From Pedobacter borealis DSM 19626 (lineage in GTDB: Bacteria > Bacteroidota > Bacteroidia > Sphingobacteriales > Sphingobacteriaceae): a DNA stretch of 40,142 nucleotides. The number at the start of each line of letters is the position of its first letter. Positions within the stretch are counted from its first letter, which is position 1. The stretch lies in assembly GCF_000708285.2 (NCBI RefSeq), contig NZ_JAUG01000041.1, positions 1 through 40,142 on the forward strand, written 5' to 3'. The notes under the pieces are model-generated. The model had not been told where the DNA came from and did no database searches. It was given only the letters and a program-made list of their open reading frames with translations. The translations under genes and the position numbers were made by a program. This document shows, one piece after another, positions 8,179-16,761 of this stretch.

Positions 8179-9183
8179 ATGCAAAACATTTTCCCCGCAC
8201 AATACTCTACCTTATCAGCCGCTGCCTTAAAAGATCATTTAATTGAAGCTTATCGGTTAGATCCATCCACAACTTGCCGGTTACTCATCAGAAATGTAAA
8301 CGACACTTATATCCTGGAAAATCTAAGTCAGAAATACATCTTCAAAATCTACCGCGATGCACATCGCAAACGCAATGAAATTGAAGCTGAAATAGAATTG
8401 CTCAATATTTTAAGGACAAACGGAAACGCAGTATCCTACCCCATAACCGATGTAAATGGAAAACAAATTCAACAGTTTAATGCCATCGAAGGTTTAAGAA
8501 ATGGTATACTGTTTTCTTTTGCTGAAGGAAAGGTGATTTTGGATCTGGAAAATGCGCACCTTATCCAATTGGGCCAAGACATGGCCACCTTGCACCAAAG
8601 TACTTCTTCAATAAAGCTGAATAATGCAAGACCGATATTCAACTTTGAAACGACTTTATTTGAGCCTTTGCGCGATTTAAAACCTCATTTTACAGAAATG
8701 CCTGAGGAATTTGACTACCTGACCAACATTGCTGATAAAGTGGTTAAAAAGTTCGAAGGATTTAATACTTCAAAATTCAGCTATGGCTATTGCCACTATG
8801 ATTTTTTTCCTAAAAACTTCCATTTTGATAAAGCGGGAAAAATTACCTTTTTTGATTTCGATTTTGCAGGTGAAGGCTACCTGATTAACGATTTAATGTC
8901 GTTCCTTAACCATTATTTTTTCCATCAATTAAATAACCTAATTTCCAAAGAGCAGGCAGAAAAGGATTTCGACACCTTTTTAAATGCTTATCAGCGAGTT
9001 AGGCCGTTAACTGACGATGAATTAAAAGCCATTCCATTTCTGGGGATCACCTTTCATATTTTCTTCCTCAAATTCTTTTATGATAATTACGATGATTGGT
9101 CGAATGCCTTCTTAACCCCTCGTTATACGAAACACCGTGTAACACTGATTAAAAAATGGGAAGAAATGTATTGTAACTTTTAG
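8179..9183 (+). CDS. Phosphotransferase of the APH/choline-kinase fold
   Basis: Predicted small-molecule kinase of the aminoglycoside phosphotransferase family (the group that includes homoserine kinase type II and YihE-like proteins); 334 aa, cytoplasmic. The catalytic loop is H206-Y-D208-F-F-P-K-N213 and the metal-binding DFD motif is D226-F-D228. The ATP-binding lysine is probably K56 in KYIFKIY, with E67 as its partner. Downstream is helix-rich sequence typical of the C-lobe. Substrate unknown; nothing supports calling it an antibiotic-resistance enzyme. The hydrolase gene follows 62 bp later on the same strand. Confidence 0.85.
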   Translation: MQNIFPAQYSTLSAAALKDHLIEAYRLDPSTTCRLLIRNVNDTYILENLSQKYIFKIYRDAHRKRNEIEAEIELLNILRTNGNAVSYPITDVNGKQIQQFNAIEGLRNGILFSFAEGKVILDLENAHLIQLGQDMATLHQSTSSIKLNNARPIFNFETTLFEPLRDLKPHFTEMPEEFDYLTNIADKVVKKFEGFNTSKFSYGYCHYDFFPKNFHFDKAGKITFFDFDFAGEGYLINDLMSFLNHYFFHQLNNLISKEQAEKDFDTFLNAYQRVRPLTDDELKAIPFLGITFHIFFLKFFYDNYDDWSNAFLTPRYTKHRVTLIKKWEEMYCNF

Positions 9184-9245
9184 GCAATGCTACCTCAAAT
9201 CTCGACATCCTTGTTTATCTTGTATGGTAATTCAAAATCAATAAG

Positions 9246-10109
9246 ATGGATCAGAAAATAATCAACCTGTACGATGAATACACCCATAGCCAGGTAAGCA
9301 GAAAAGATTTTATGAGAAAGCTTGCTATCCTGGCGGGCAGCACAGCATTGGCAATGACTATTTTACCTATGCTAGAGAATAATTATGCCGCTGCAGCAGA
9401 TTTTAACAGTGATGATATCGAAGTTGAAAACATTACCTACGCTGGTGTTGATGGTGAAATGAAAGCTGTACTGGCCAAACCAAAAGGCAAAAAGAACTTA
9501 GGTTGCGTACTGGTTATTCATGAAAACAGGGGATTAAATCCACATATTATTGATGTAACCAAACGTGTTGCCGCCGAAGGTTTCCTGGCCCTTGGTGTTG
9601 ATGCCCTTTCGCCGCTTGGTGGAACCCCGACAGATGAAGATAAGGGACGCGAGTTGATCGGTAAATTAGACCCTGAAAAGAACTTACAGAACTACTTAAA
9701 AGGATTGGACTATTTACGCAATAGAAAAGACGGCAATGGTAAAGTAGGCTGCGTGGGCTTTTGCTGGGGCGGTGGAATGGCCAATAAATTAGCGGTTAAT
9801 GATCCTAAACTACAGGCAGCTGTTGCTTATTACGGTGCACAGGCCAATGTGGCAGATGTTCCTAAAATTAAAGCGAGCTTAATGCTGCATTATGGCGGCC
9901 TGGATGAACGCATTAATGCCGGGATTCCAGCTTATGAGCAGGCTTTAAAAGACAATAAAATTGATTACAAAATTTACATCTACGATGGTGTAAACCATGC
10001 TTTTAATAACAATACCTCACCTACCAGATATAACGAAGCCGCAGCAAAACTCGCCTGGAGCAGAACAATTGATCTGTTTAAACAAAAACTGGCGGTGTTG
10101 ACGCGGTAG
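9246..10109 (+). CDS. Dienelactone hydrolase-family protein, exported or membrane-anchored
   Basis: An alpha/beta hydrolase of the dienelactone hydrolase family; 287 aa. The N-terminal about 50 residues (SRKDFMRKLAILAGSTALAM ... AAAADF) look like an export signal, possibly Tat-related though the RR pair is degenerate (RK-DF). The catalytic triad is C173 (GFCWGGG), D220 (GGLDERI) and H251 (GVNHAFNN), with E93 in HENRG, the residue that interacts with the cysteine in this family. Substrate unknown; many homologues are annotated only as DLH. Confidence 0.87.
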   Translation: MDQKIINLYDEYTHSQVSRKDFMRKLAILAGSTALAMTILPMLENNYAAAADFNSDDIEVENITYAGVDGEMKAVLAKPKGKKNLGCVLVIHENRGLNPHIIDVTKRVAAEGFLALGVDALSPLGGTPTDEDKGRELIGKLDPEKNLQNYLKGLDYLRNRKDGNGKVGCVGFCWGGGMANKLAVNDPKLQAAVAYYGAQANVADVPKIKASLMLHYGGLDERINAGIPAYEQALKDNKIDYKIYIYDGVNHAFNNNTSPTRYNEAAAKLAWSRTIDLFKQKLAVLTR

Positions 10110-10158
10110 TAGTTAGACAACATACTGAAAAAAGAAGTTCAGTGTTAAAACCCAGAGC

Positions 10159-10301
10159 CGTCACCCTGACCTGTAGCGCAGCGGAAAGCTACGTAGTAAA
10201 TTCATTTCAGGGTCTACTTTGCAAAAAAGATGCTGACCACGTAGTAGCTACAAGGCAATTGAAAACATTACTTCTACTTGTAAAATAAATTCAGCATGAC
10301 G
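10159..10301. repeat. GTCA/TGAC-superfamily element, subtype GTCACCCTGA (expanded)
   Basis: Starts CGTCACCCTGA at 10159-10169 and ends TCAGCATGACG at 10291-10301, with internal complementary pieces such as CTACGTAGTA and CACGTAGTAGCTAC. It follows the dienelactone hydrolase gene in a convergent region and has no plausible ORF. Confidence 0.75.
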
Positions 10302-10467
10302 ATCGTCTTAGTACTGGGTGCTAAAAACAGATATAAAATTAACAAAGGTGTGTCCACACATAGCACCTTTCAGGACAAGCTTTCGTTAATCTCGGGAATA
10401 ACCACTTCTCTATTTTGGAAACGTGCATTCGGTGTTTAATAGGTGCTGTGGCCCCGCCATCACTTAT

Positions 10468-10609
10468 AGTCCTCGCTGCGCTGCGGGCTATTCCGCTCTG
10501 TCGGGTTTATTTAAAGGTTAGTAGGTAGAATATCTTAATAGTACCACTAACTCTGCCACTTAAACCCGATTGCAATGTAAAGCCCACAGCGAGGCACGAG
10601 CGAGGACTT
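10468..10609. repeat. 142-bp imperfect inverted repeat (CCTCGCTGCGCTGCGGGC type)
   Basis: The outer arms AGTCCTCGCT...GCGGGCT (10468-10489) and AGCCCACAGCG...GCGAGGACT (10581-10608) are complementary with a 7-base bulge. A perfect inner pair TCGGGTTTA (10501-10509) / TAAACCCGA (10561-10569) follows. It is GC-richer than its surroundings and differs from the GTCA/TGAC elements, so it is probably a second dispersed repeat family or a structured RNA. The bases between 10302 and 10467 hold nothing I recognise. Confidence 0.7.
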
Positions 10610-10721
10610 GGAATAAAAAGCGGGACTGCCAATACCGAAAAGTGCTATAATTGATTTCCAAAAAACTTAACTAACCTTGCATAAAACCTTAGTTGTAAGA
10701 TTGCTTGGTCGTTCCTCCTCG

Positions 10722-10741
10722 CATCCGATAGCTATCGGATG
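10722..10741. repeat. 20-bp perfect palindrome next to a partial GTAAGATTGCTT repeat
   Basis: CATCCGATAG at 10722-10731 is directly followed by its reverse complement CTATCGGATG. Just upstream, TTGTAAGATTGCTT matches the right part of the long repeats near 37551 and 39981, so this is likely a decayed copy of that element with a palindromic insertion. Confidence 0.7.
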
Positions 10742-10821
10742 ACGATTTCTTGCGACAGTGATGATTAATAGGCACGATACTTCTTAGCTGCGCTCAGGTG
10801 TCTTAGGTGGTAAAAACCAAT

Positions 10822-11784
10822 CTAAAACAAATCCGTTTTCAACATTGTCTTCAAAATATTCGATTGTACATCGAAATTATTGAGGTGGTTCAGGAAATTG
10901 ATATCAGATATTTTACCATAACTATCTTCTAACAAATTAACAATCTCATTCGGAATTGCTGTTTTTAAAACCGCAGCATTACTTTTTAATTTATCGTTTT
11001 TATATTGCAGTTCCTGTACAATCCGTTCCCGTTCTGAAAGATTATTAGACATATCCAAATCTTTCAAAATGGTTAAATCGCAGAACAAAAACAGGTTTCT
11101 GCTTGGAAAAAACAGGTAATAACTATCTATATCCAAAAATTTATATACTTCAATTACCAGTTCGCCCGATTTTAAACCAATATAAAATTCGGTCCGAAAA
11201 TCGTACTTACACAATTTGCCCATCAATTTTTTCTCGATGGTTGCATAAACGTTGGTATACACCTGTTTACCATGAAAATCAATCAGTTTAGCAAATTGAT
11301 CCGGTTTAAGATCAAAATAAAAATCGTTGGCGTATCTGGAACTAAAAACATTGATATTTTTAGAAAAGGGAAAATCGGAACTGAGCTCAGAAAGCACACT
11401 GAATAGTTTCCGCAGCGATAGGTTCACTTTTAACGATTGCTTTTGTTTATCCTGTTGAAAACTTTTCTGATCAACAAGCGCACCTGCCATGCGGTCGATC
11501 AGTTCTTCATTCAGGTCAATTTCATCGTAAATGAGCGATACGTTTTTCTCATTGCTCTTTTTAATTTTTTTGAGCAGTTCGATCACGCTATCGGTAAACT
11601 GAAGATGGAAAAGATCTAATTTTTCGATCTCTAATTCTTCATTATTGGCAAAAAGTTGATGAATAACCTGGCTTCTTAAATAAATTTTATAAATCACCTC
11701 ATCATCAAAAAACACAGAGAGCAACTGTAAACGGTTGATTTCTGCGCTTGATTTTTTGATAATATTTAAACGGTATTCATCCAT
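10822..11784 (-). CDS. Unrecognised 320-aa protein at the end of the Ter locus
   Basis: I do not recognise a family. The protein is hydrophilic, rich in Lys, Asp, Glu, Leu and Phe, has no signal peptide or membrane helix, and ends with probable coiled-coil sequence (LSERERIVQELQYKNDKLKS). The middle has alternating hydrophobic sequence (KSGELVIEVYKFLDIDSYYL) that suggests a beta-rich core. It begins 7 bp after the TelA stop codon, so it is almost certainly translated with TelA and may work with it. Cytoplasmic function within the Ter stress response is an inference from position only. Confidence 0.75.
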   Translation of the reverse strand: MDEYRLNIIKKSSAEINRLQLLSVFFDDEVIYKIYLRSQVIHQLFANNEELEIEKLDLFHLQFTDSVIELLKKIKKSNEKNVSLIYDEIDLNEELIDRMAGALVDQKSFQQDKQKQSLKVNLSLRKLFSVLSELSSDFPFSKNINVFSSRYANDFYFDLKPDQFAKLIDFHGKQVYTNVYATIEKKLMGKLCKYDFRTEFYIGLKSGELVIEVYKFLDIDSYYLFFPSRNLFLFCDLTILKDLDMSNNLSERERIVQELQYKNDKLKSNAAVLKTAIPNEIVNLLEDSYGKISDINFLNHLNNFDVQSNILKTMLKTDLF

Positions 11785-11791
11785 ATTTTAA

Positions 11792-12889
11792 TTAACTCAC
11801 CCTCGTTACGTTCTTTTTCAACTCTGTTTCCAAAGTTTTAAGTTCGCCATCTAGCACTCTTCTACTCTGTGCACCCGCTTCATGGATCTGTTTAACCTCA
11901 TTAAGCGTTTCAATTAACGATGAAGTGGTTTGTTTCAAGGTCTCCAAAGATACTACTGTTTTTTCATTCTCTTTGGCTACATCGATACTGTTTTGTTTCA
12001 GCATCTCCGCATTTTTCTGCAAAATGGTATTGGTGGTGTCCGAAATTTTCTTTTGCATCTCTACATTGGCTTTCTGCCTTTGTAAAGCAACAGTAATAGT
12101 CAGTTGGTTTTTCCACACCGGAATGGTTGTAGATACAATCGACTGTGCTTTTTCTGCAATTGAGGTATTGTTGTTCTGTACTACACGGATTTGCGCTAAA
12201 GATTGCAGCATAATGAAACGAACAATCTTCATATCGGCCAGTCTTTTATCCAGGCGGCTAATGAAATCCCTTAAATCGGCAATTTCATAATCCTGATAAT
12301 CGGCAGGTCGGCCCTCCATTTCAGCAAGTTTGATGTTCAGCTCGTTATATTTCATCTGTCCGGCAATAATTAGTTCCTCCATTTGGTGGATGTAACCAAC
12401 ATTGCTATCGAACATGGTTTGCAGCGAACTGTTGTCTTTAATCGAGTTTAACCTTCCAGCTTTAATTTTGTTGGTGATTTTATCAATATTATTCACCACC
12501 ACATCATATTTCTGGAAAAGTTTCTTCACATCAACAACAAGGCTCTTTAAAAACGGAATTTTAGAGATAAAGCTTTTGAAGCCGCTTTGCTCCAATTCGG
12601 AAACATCAATATAATTCAGTTCGGTAAGCAGTTCGTTAATTAAACCGCCAACTTCTCCGCTGTTATAGGTCCGCACAGACGATAAAAACTCGTTACTGTA
12701 TTTTTCCATTGAGTTTTGGGCATCGCTTCCGTAATTCAGGATAGAATTTACATCTGATGGTTCTAACGATTTTCCAATTTCATTGTATTTAACTGTTTCC
12801 TCTGAGCTTATTTTCTCGAGATCCACATTGCCATCTTTATCCAGTTTAACCGGAGTAAGGGCTTGGGTAACGTTTGGGTTGGTTTCCAT
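11792..12889 (-). CDS. TelA-family (toxic anion resistance) protein
   Basis: 365-aa cytoplasmic protein of the TelA/KlaA family linked to tellurite and toxic-anion resistance. It is mostly alpha-helical and coiled-coil. Family-like sequence includes LVVDVKKLFQKYDVVVNNID around residue 115, the helical repeats to about 240 (QSLAQIRVVQNNNTSIAEKA), and the C-terminal signature ETLNEVKQIHEAGAQSRRV. It follows the second TerD gene by 27 bp and precedes the 320-aa unknown by 7 bp. The biochemical activity of TelA is not established; membrane or TerD association is the usual suggestion. Confidence 0.88.
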   Translation of the reverse strand: METNPNVTQALTPVKLDKDGNVDLEKISSEETVKYNEIGKSLEPSDVNSILNYGSDAQNSMEKYSNEFLSSVRTYNSGEVGGLINELLTELNYIDVSELEQSGFKSFISKIPFLKSLVVDVKKLFQKYDVVVNNIDKITNKIKAGRLNSIKDNSSLQTMFDSNVGYIHQMEELIIAGQMKYNELNIKLAEMEGRPADYQDYEIADLRDFISRLDKRLADMKIVRFIMLQSLAQIRVVQNNNTSIAEKAQSIVSTTIPVWKNQLTITVALQRQKANVEMQKKISDTTNTILQKNAEMLKQNSIDVAKENEKTVVSLETLKQTTSSLIETLNEVKQIHEAGAQSRRVLDGELKTLETELKKNVTRVS

Positions 12890-12916
12890 AGTTTGATTAA
12901 TGACCAGCTTTACGGC

Positions 12917-13531
12917 CTATAAATAGTTTTGAGTTACAGTTTTAACGGTCTCTTCGAGTTTTTTATCTTTGGTTGGTTCGCCAATGGCATTAAATTTCCA
13001 TTCGCTGTTTTTCTTGTAAAAAACGCCCATTACCATCGATACGTGACCAGCAAAGTTGGCTCCGTTAGCAATATCATATTTAGCGAAAACTTCGTTTACA
13101 CGTTTGGTTGTACCTTCGTAAATGCGGATAGAGGCAAACGGAATCGTTCCAAAATCATGACCTCTAAAGCTGTTCAAAACAAAAGCTACATAGTTTACAT
13201 TAGCGTCTAACTGAGAGAAATCAAGTGTGATAATCTCGTTATCTAAACCATCATCACCACCCATATCGCCAGTTAAATCATCACCACTATGTTTTACTGA
13301 ACCATTTTTAGATTTTAGGTTACCGAAATAAACGACCTCTAATAGTTGTTTGTTTTCGTTATATAACGCGCAGCTTGCATCTAAATCTACAGCTTCTTTT
13401 GATGATCCGAAACCGAAAAGGCCTTTCTTTTCAATGGCACCCCAGTTAATACCTACACAAACATTGTGAAGTTTGCTGCCATTACTTTTTTCCAGACTGA
13501 TACGCTGTCCTTTTTGAAGATTGATTGCCAT
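12917..13531 (-). CDS. TerD-family calcium-binding stress protein (copy 1)
   Basis: 204-aa protein of the TerD/TerE/TerZ family, predicted cytoplasmic and calcium-binding. It begins MAINLQKGQR, identical to the neighbouring copy, and has the DLDAS motif at residues 49-53 and the acidic loop HSGDDLTGDMGGDDGLDNE at about 81-99. The acidic loop has an MGG insertion compared with the canonical GDGDGDDE of the neighbour. It lies 4 bp after the other TerD gene. The two copies are diverged tandem duplicates that may form hetero-oligomers. Confidence 0.93.
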   Translation of the reverse strand: MAINLQKGQRISLEKSNGSKLHNVCVGINWGAIEKKGLFGFGSSKEAVDLDASCALYNENKQLLEVVYFGNLKSKNGSVKHSGDDLTGDMGGDDGLDNEIITLDFSQLDANVNYVAFVLNSFRGHDFGTIPFASIRIYEGTTKRVNEVFAKYDIANGANFAGHVSMVMGVFYKKNSEWKFNAIGEPTKDKKLEETVKTVTQNYL

Positions 13532-13535
13532 AATA

Positions 13536-14090
13536 TTATTGATATTTGTTTAAATAATCCTGTAAACCACCTTTCATACCTACGCCAACGGCTTCAAATT
13601 TCCATTTGCCTTCGCGTTTGTAAATTCTTCCAAATTCTACTGCCGTTTCGATAGAGAAATCTTCTTCTAATTCGTATTTTAAGATCACCTCATTGGTTAC
13701 AGCATCAAAAATACGGATGAAAGAGTTTCTAACCTGACCAAAATTTTGTCTTCTGTTGTCAGCATCGTGGATGGTTACCACAATACAGATCTCGTTTACT
13801 TTAGCATCAGCTTTGGTTAAATCAATTTTGATCTGCTCATCATCGCCATCACCATCACCGGTTAAGTTATCACCTGTATGCTCTACCGAACCATCTGGAG
13901 AAACCAAATTATTGTAGAATACAAAGCTTTCGTCTGAAATCAGTTTTTTCTGATCGTTTAGTAAAAAAACTGAAGCATCTAAATCGAATGCAGAACCTGT
14001 TGAAGAGCTGTTGGTATCCCAACCTAAACCTATTGTAAATTTAGGAGCATCGATATTTTCTCTTTGCCCCTTTTGCAAATTAATAGCCAT
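13536..14090 (-). CDS. TerD-family calcium-binding stress protein (copy 2)
   Basis: 184-aa TerD-family protein with the classical signature: MAINLQKGQR, FDLDASVFLL at about 35-44, and the calcium-binding acidic loop GDNLTGDGDGDDE at 73-85. It starts 2 bp after the end of the phosphoribosyltransferase-like gene and ends 4 bp before TerD copy 1, so translation is probably coupled. TerD proteins accompany tellurite resistance, phage inhibition and general envelope or metal stress responses. Confidence 0.94.
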   Translation of the reverse strand: MAINLQKGQRENIDAPKFTIGLGWDTNSSSTGSAFDLDASVFLLNDQKKLISDESFVFYNNLVSPDGSVEHTGDNLTGDGDGDDEQIKIDLTKADAKVNEICIVVTIHDADNRRQNFGQVRNSFIRIFDAVTNEVILKYELEEDFSIETAVEFGRIYKREGKWKFEAVGVGMKGGLQDYLNKYQ

Positions 14091-14092
14091 AT

Positions 14093-14929
14093 TTAAATTA
14101 ATTTATAATTGTTGTTTTTGATATAGTCTTTTATAAGATGTAAATTTTTAGCATACGCTTCTATGGTATGGTAGTTATTCCCCAGGGATAGGTCGTAAAG
14201 CTGATTGATAAAATCGGTACTTCTACGTTCTAAAAATAGATTAAAACTGCTCGAAGTAGTATTTAAAATGTATTTTACAATACGGGTATTAAACCTAAAA
14301 TTGCCGCTATCGATAATTTCTTCCAGATCAAAAATAGATTTGATCTGATGGTAATTCAGAAAATTCTCTACATTGGGATGAATATTTTTATTGACCAGTT
14401 CGGCAAAATAAAGCATGTGCATTTCGTTCTTTAAACCATATTCCTTAGCCATTTTTAAGATCATCCGCTCATGGCTTCCGGTAATTCTGATATCATCCAG
14501 AAATAAAAGTGTTTTACCAGCGAGAAAATCTTTATCGATATGAAATGAATCGTTTCCGATCAGCGAAAGCCTTTCTTCGGCACTTAACTCGCCATAATCT
14601 TCTTTATAGGTAATGGTTCTGTGCACTTTGGTTTCCTGTACCGCCAAGCCACCATTTTCCACCAGCCAACGGTTAAGCTGACAAACGAAATAGTTTTTCA
14701 TGGCAAAGGTTGCAGTTGGAATAAAACTATAAGGACTAGAAATAACCACAATCTGATCGGTAATCACATTATCAGCTAAATAATAGCGGATAAAGCCATC
14801 GGCAAGGTCTTTTCCAAAAGATCGGGCCACCAGATCATCGCCAAACTTAAAGCGACTGTAATCGTCGGCGCTAAAGCCAAAATCGACTGTATTGTCTATT
14901 TTATGGAGTGAGAAATTATACGGTATCAT
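14093..14929 (-). CDS. Ter-associated phosphoribosyltransferase-fold protein
   Basis: 278-aa protein from the ATG at 14929. A longer reading to 15031 would overlap the HAD gene by 116 bases and adds a non-conserved leader, so I prefer the start that overlaps it by only 14 bases. The PRPP-binding loop of type I phosphoribosyltransferases is clear: TLLFLDDIRITGSHE at about 140-154 (hydrophobic strand, DD, then TGS). Comparative-genomic studies of Ter loci place PRTase, HAD and ATP-grasp genes with TerD genes and propose synthesis of a nucleoside-like metabolite; here PRTase and HAD are present and no ATP-grasp gene is seen. Substrate unknown. Confidence 0.82.
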   Translation of the reverse strand: MIPYNFSLHKIDNTVDFGFSADDYSRFKFGDDLVARSFGKDLADGFIRYYLADNVITDQIVVISSPYSFIPTATFAMKNYFVCQLNRWLVENGGLAVQETKVHRTITYKEDYGELSAEERLSLIGNDSFHIDKDFLAGKTLLFLDDIRITGSHERMILKMAKEYGLKNEMHMLYFAELVNKNIHPNVENFLNYHQIKSIFDLEEIIDSGNFRFNTRIVKYILNTTSSSFNLFLERRSTDFINQLYDLSLGNNYHTIEAYAKNLHLIKDYIKNNNYKLI

Positions 14930-15620
14930 AGAGTAGGTTTGAGATAGATAGATGATTGGAATTGATGAGCATACTGTTAATTCCCAATGCTTCTGCCCCA
15001 CGAACATCAGCATGTGGGTTATCGCCAACATGGATTACATCTTTTAGCATTAACTCCGGATGTTTTTCCCTATCGATGGTATCTAACATCAACTGAAAAA
15101 ATCCGGTATTGGGTTTAGACATCCTTACTTCATCAGAATACAGTTGAAAATCGATAAACTGATCGATACCCAAATGACTGATTACTTTTTTTAAGGTTTT
15201 CCCTTTTATAAAACCAGTATTGCTTAAAATATTGGTCGAACTTAAACCTGTTGACTTAAGCTGTTCCAATACGGTTAAAGAACTTTCGCTATACAGCAAA
15301 GGCATGTGGGTAAAAACCAGTTGTTCCATGTCGTGATCAATCTCCTGCAGATCCACATCATGAAAATTGAAATCGTAATCATTGATCATACTGATGATCA
15401 TTAAATACATTTCATCAGCATCCACATTTTTCCCTGTCCGCTCATTAATAGCGTTTACCATTAAATCTACCTGGCGAAAAATAACAGCAATTTCTGCTAA
15501 ATTTTTATGCTTAGTATTAAATTTCTGGTAAAAATATTGTGTCCGCTCCTGTTTATACGCTGGATTTGATTTAATCAACGTTAACCAAAGATCGAATGAG
15601 TAATGTTTGTAAAAAGCCAT
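14916..15620 (-). CDS. HAD-fold protein of the Ter locus
   Basis: 234-aa HAD-superfamily protein. Motif I is D10-L-W-L-T14, so the nucleophilic aspartate is present but the second aspartate used by phosphatases as acid/base is tryptophan. Motif II is ILSNTGF, the motif III lysine is in MSKPNTGFF, and motif IV is HVGDNPHADVRGAEALG. The Trp variant suggests that this may not be an ordinary phosphatase. It begins after a 103-bp gap containing a perfect palindrome and overlaps the PRTase gene by 14 bases, so it starts the main Ter transcription unit. Confidence 0.85.
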   Translation of the reverse strand: MAFYKHYSFDLWLTLIKSNPAYKQERTQYFYQKFNTKHKNLAEIAVIFRQVDLMVNAINERTGKNVDADEMYLMIISMINDYDFNFHDVDLQEIDHDMEQLVFTHMPLLYSESSLTVLEQLKSTGLSSTNILSNTGFIKGKTLKKVISHLGIDQFIDFQLYSDEVRMSKPNTGFFQLMLDTIDREKHPELMLKDVIHVGDNPHADVRGAEALGINSMLINSNHLSISNLLYDTV

Positions 15621-15652
15621 TGCAACCTGTTTCCTAATCTGTTTATAAATTC

Positions 15653-15680
15653 TAATATTACAAATTTGATTGTAATATTA
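15653..15680. promoter_or_regulatory. Perfect palindrome upstream of the Ter HAD gene (operator candidate)
   Basis: TAATATTACA at 15653-15662 and TGTAATATTA at 15671-15680, 8-nt spacer, 33 bp before the start codon at 15620. On the minus strand a near -7 element, CAAATTTG, overlaps the spacer and right arm. There is no T run and the stem is pure AT, so a terminator for TerC is unlikely. The half-sites (TTACA...TGTAA) resemble those of the efflux promoter palindrome at 126-152. Confidence 0.55.
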
Positions 15681-15723
15681 CCAAGGTTTAATTGTAAGAT
15701 TTATCACAGATAAGCCTTATAAT

Positions 15724-16542
15724 TTAAGATTTATCCAATACCTTTTCGGCATCGTCCGAAATGATGATATCGCTTTTGTGTTTTTTGGGATAGTTAAATA
15801 ATAAGGATGTTAATACTGGTATAATGAAAATAGCTACCGTAAAAATAGAGACAAAAAGATCTGTTTTTTCACCTTCGATAGCGTGAGAAATAGGCGATTC
15901 GGGATAGAAATGTGTTACCAACGATGAGGTAAGTTTAATTCCTAAAACACCAATTACGATGAATGCTACCGTTTCTAAAAAGGTAAATTTCTCCATTAGT
16001 TTTACAAATGCCTGTGCTACAAAACGCATAGCCAAAATCCCGATAAAAACACCAATATAGATTAACCAGATATGATCGGTAAATGCCACAGCAGCAAAAA
16101 CATTATCGATAGAGAAAGCCAGATCCATTACCTCTACCAAAGCAACAGTTGCCCAAAAAGTACCCATTACACCAACAGTAGATTTATAAATCCAGCTTTT
16201 GCTTTTGTCTACTTCCTCTTCTTCTTCTTCCTTGCCTTTATTGTTCTTTTTTCTAAAATAATCGAAAGCCAGGTACAACAGGTATAGACCACCAAGTGGT
16301 TTTAACCACCAGATTTTAACCAGCCATGCTGCCAGGAACAAACAGATCCCTCTAAAAACATAAGCGCCAATAATGCCATACTTTAATGCTTTTTCCCTTT
16401 GCGATTTTGGCAAATCCATTACCATAGTAGCCAAAACAGCAGCATTGTCTACCGAAAGCAAACTTTCGATCACAATTAAATTCAAAATAATTAATAGTCC
16501 GGCCTGTATATCGTCACCTAAAATCGTGTGCAAAAAATCCAT
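15724..16542 (-). CDS. TerC-family integral membrane protein
   Basis: 272-aa membrane protein of the TerC/Alx family, associated with tellurite resistance and metal (manganese) handling. The paired acidic motifs in membrane helices are visible: VIESLLSVDNAAVLATMV near the N-terminus and LAFSIDNVFAAVAF in the middle. About seven hydrophobic helices are separated by a charged cytoplasmic loop (KKNNKGKEEEEEEVDKSK) around residues 92-109. It lies upstream of the HAD-PRTase-TerD-TelA genes on the same strand, separated by 103 bp with its own possible regulatory site, so co-transcription is possible but not certain. Confidence 0.93.
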   Translation of the reverse strand: MDFLHTILGDDIQAGLLIILNLIVIESLLSVDNAAVLATMVMDLPKSQREKALKYGIIGAYVFRGICLFLAAWLVKIWWLKPLGGLYLLYLAFDYFRKKNNKGKEEEEEEVDKSKSWIYKSTVGVMGTFWATVALVEVMDLAFSIDNVFAAVAFTDHIWLIYIGVFIGILAMRFVAQAFVKLMEKFTFLETVAFIVIGVLGIKLTSSLVTHFYPESPISHAIEGEKTDLFVSIFTVAIFIIPVLTSLLFNYPKKHKSDIIISDDAEKVLDKS

Positions 16543-16761
16543 TGAGCGAGTGTGTGTATGTTTTTAATTAAAGTTTTAGTTGACAGCAAAGAAACAAAAT
16601 TTTATCAATCCCGATGCTTCAATCTTTTTTATTTATTGAATCGTTTTACTGATTAGATACCTAATCAATAAAACTGTTACGCAATAGGACTGAAATTTTA
16701 TTAATGGTTTACAACAAATTCCACGACCTATCGTCGAGGCGCTGTATAATAAGTGTAAATT

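Noticed and set aside
8179..9183. Aminoglycoside-resistance kinase
   Set aside because: Only the general APH fold is shown; the family includes many housekeeping kinases and nothing points to antibiotic substrates.
14930..15031. Longer N-terminus for the PRTase-fold protein
   Set aside because: It would overlap the HAD gene by 116 bases, and the added residues are just its other-frame translation.
15653..15680. TerC transcription terminator
   Set aside because: The stem is only AT pairs and no T run follows; an operator is more likely.
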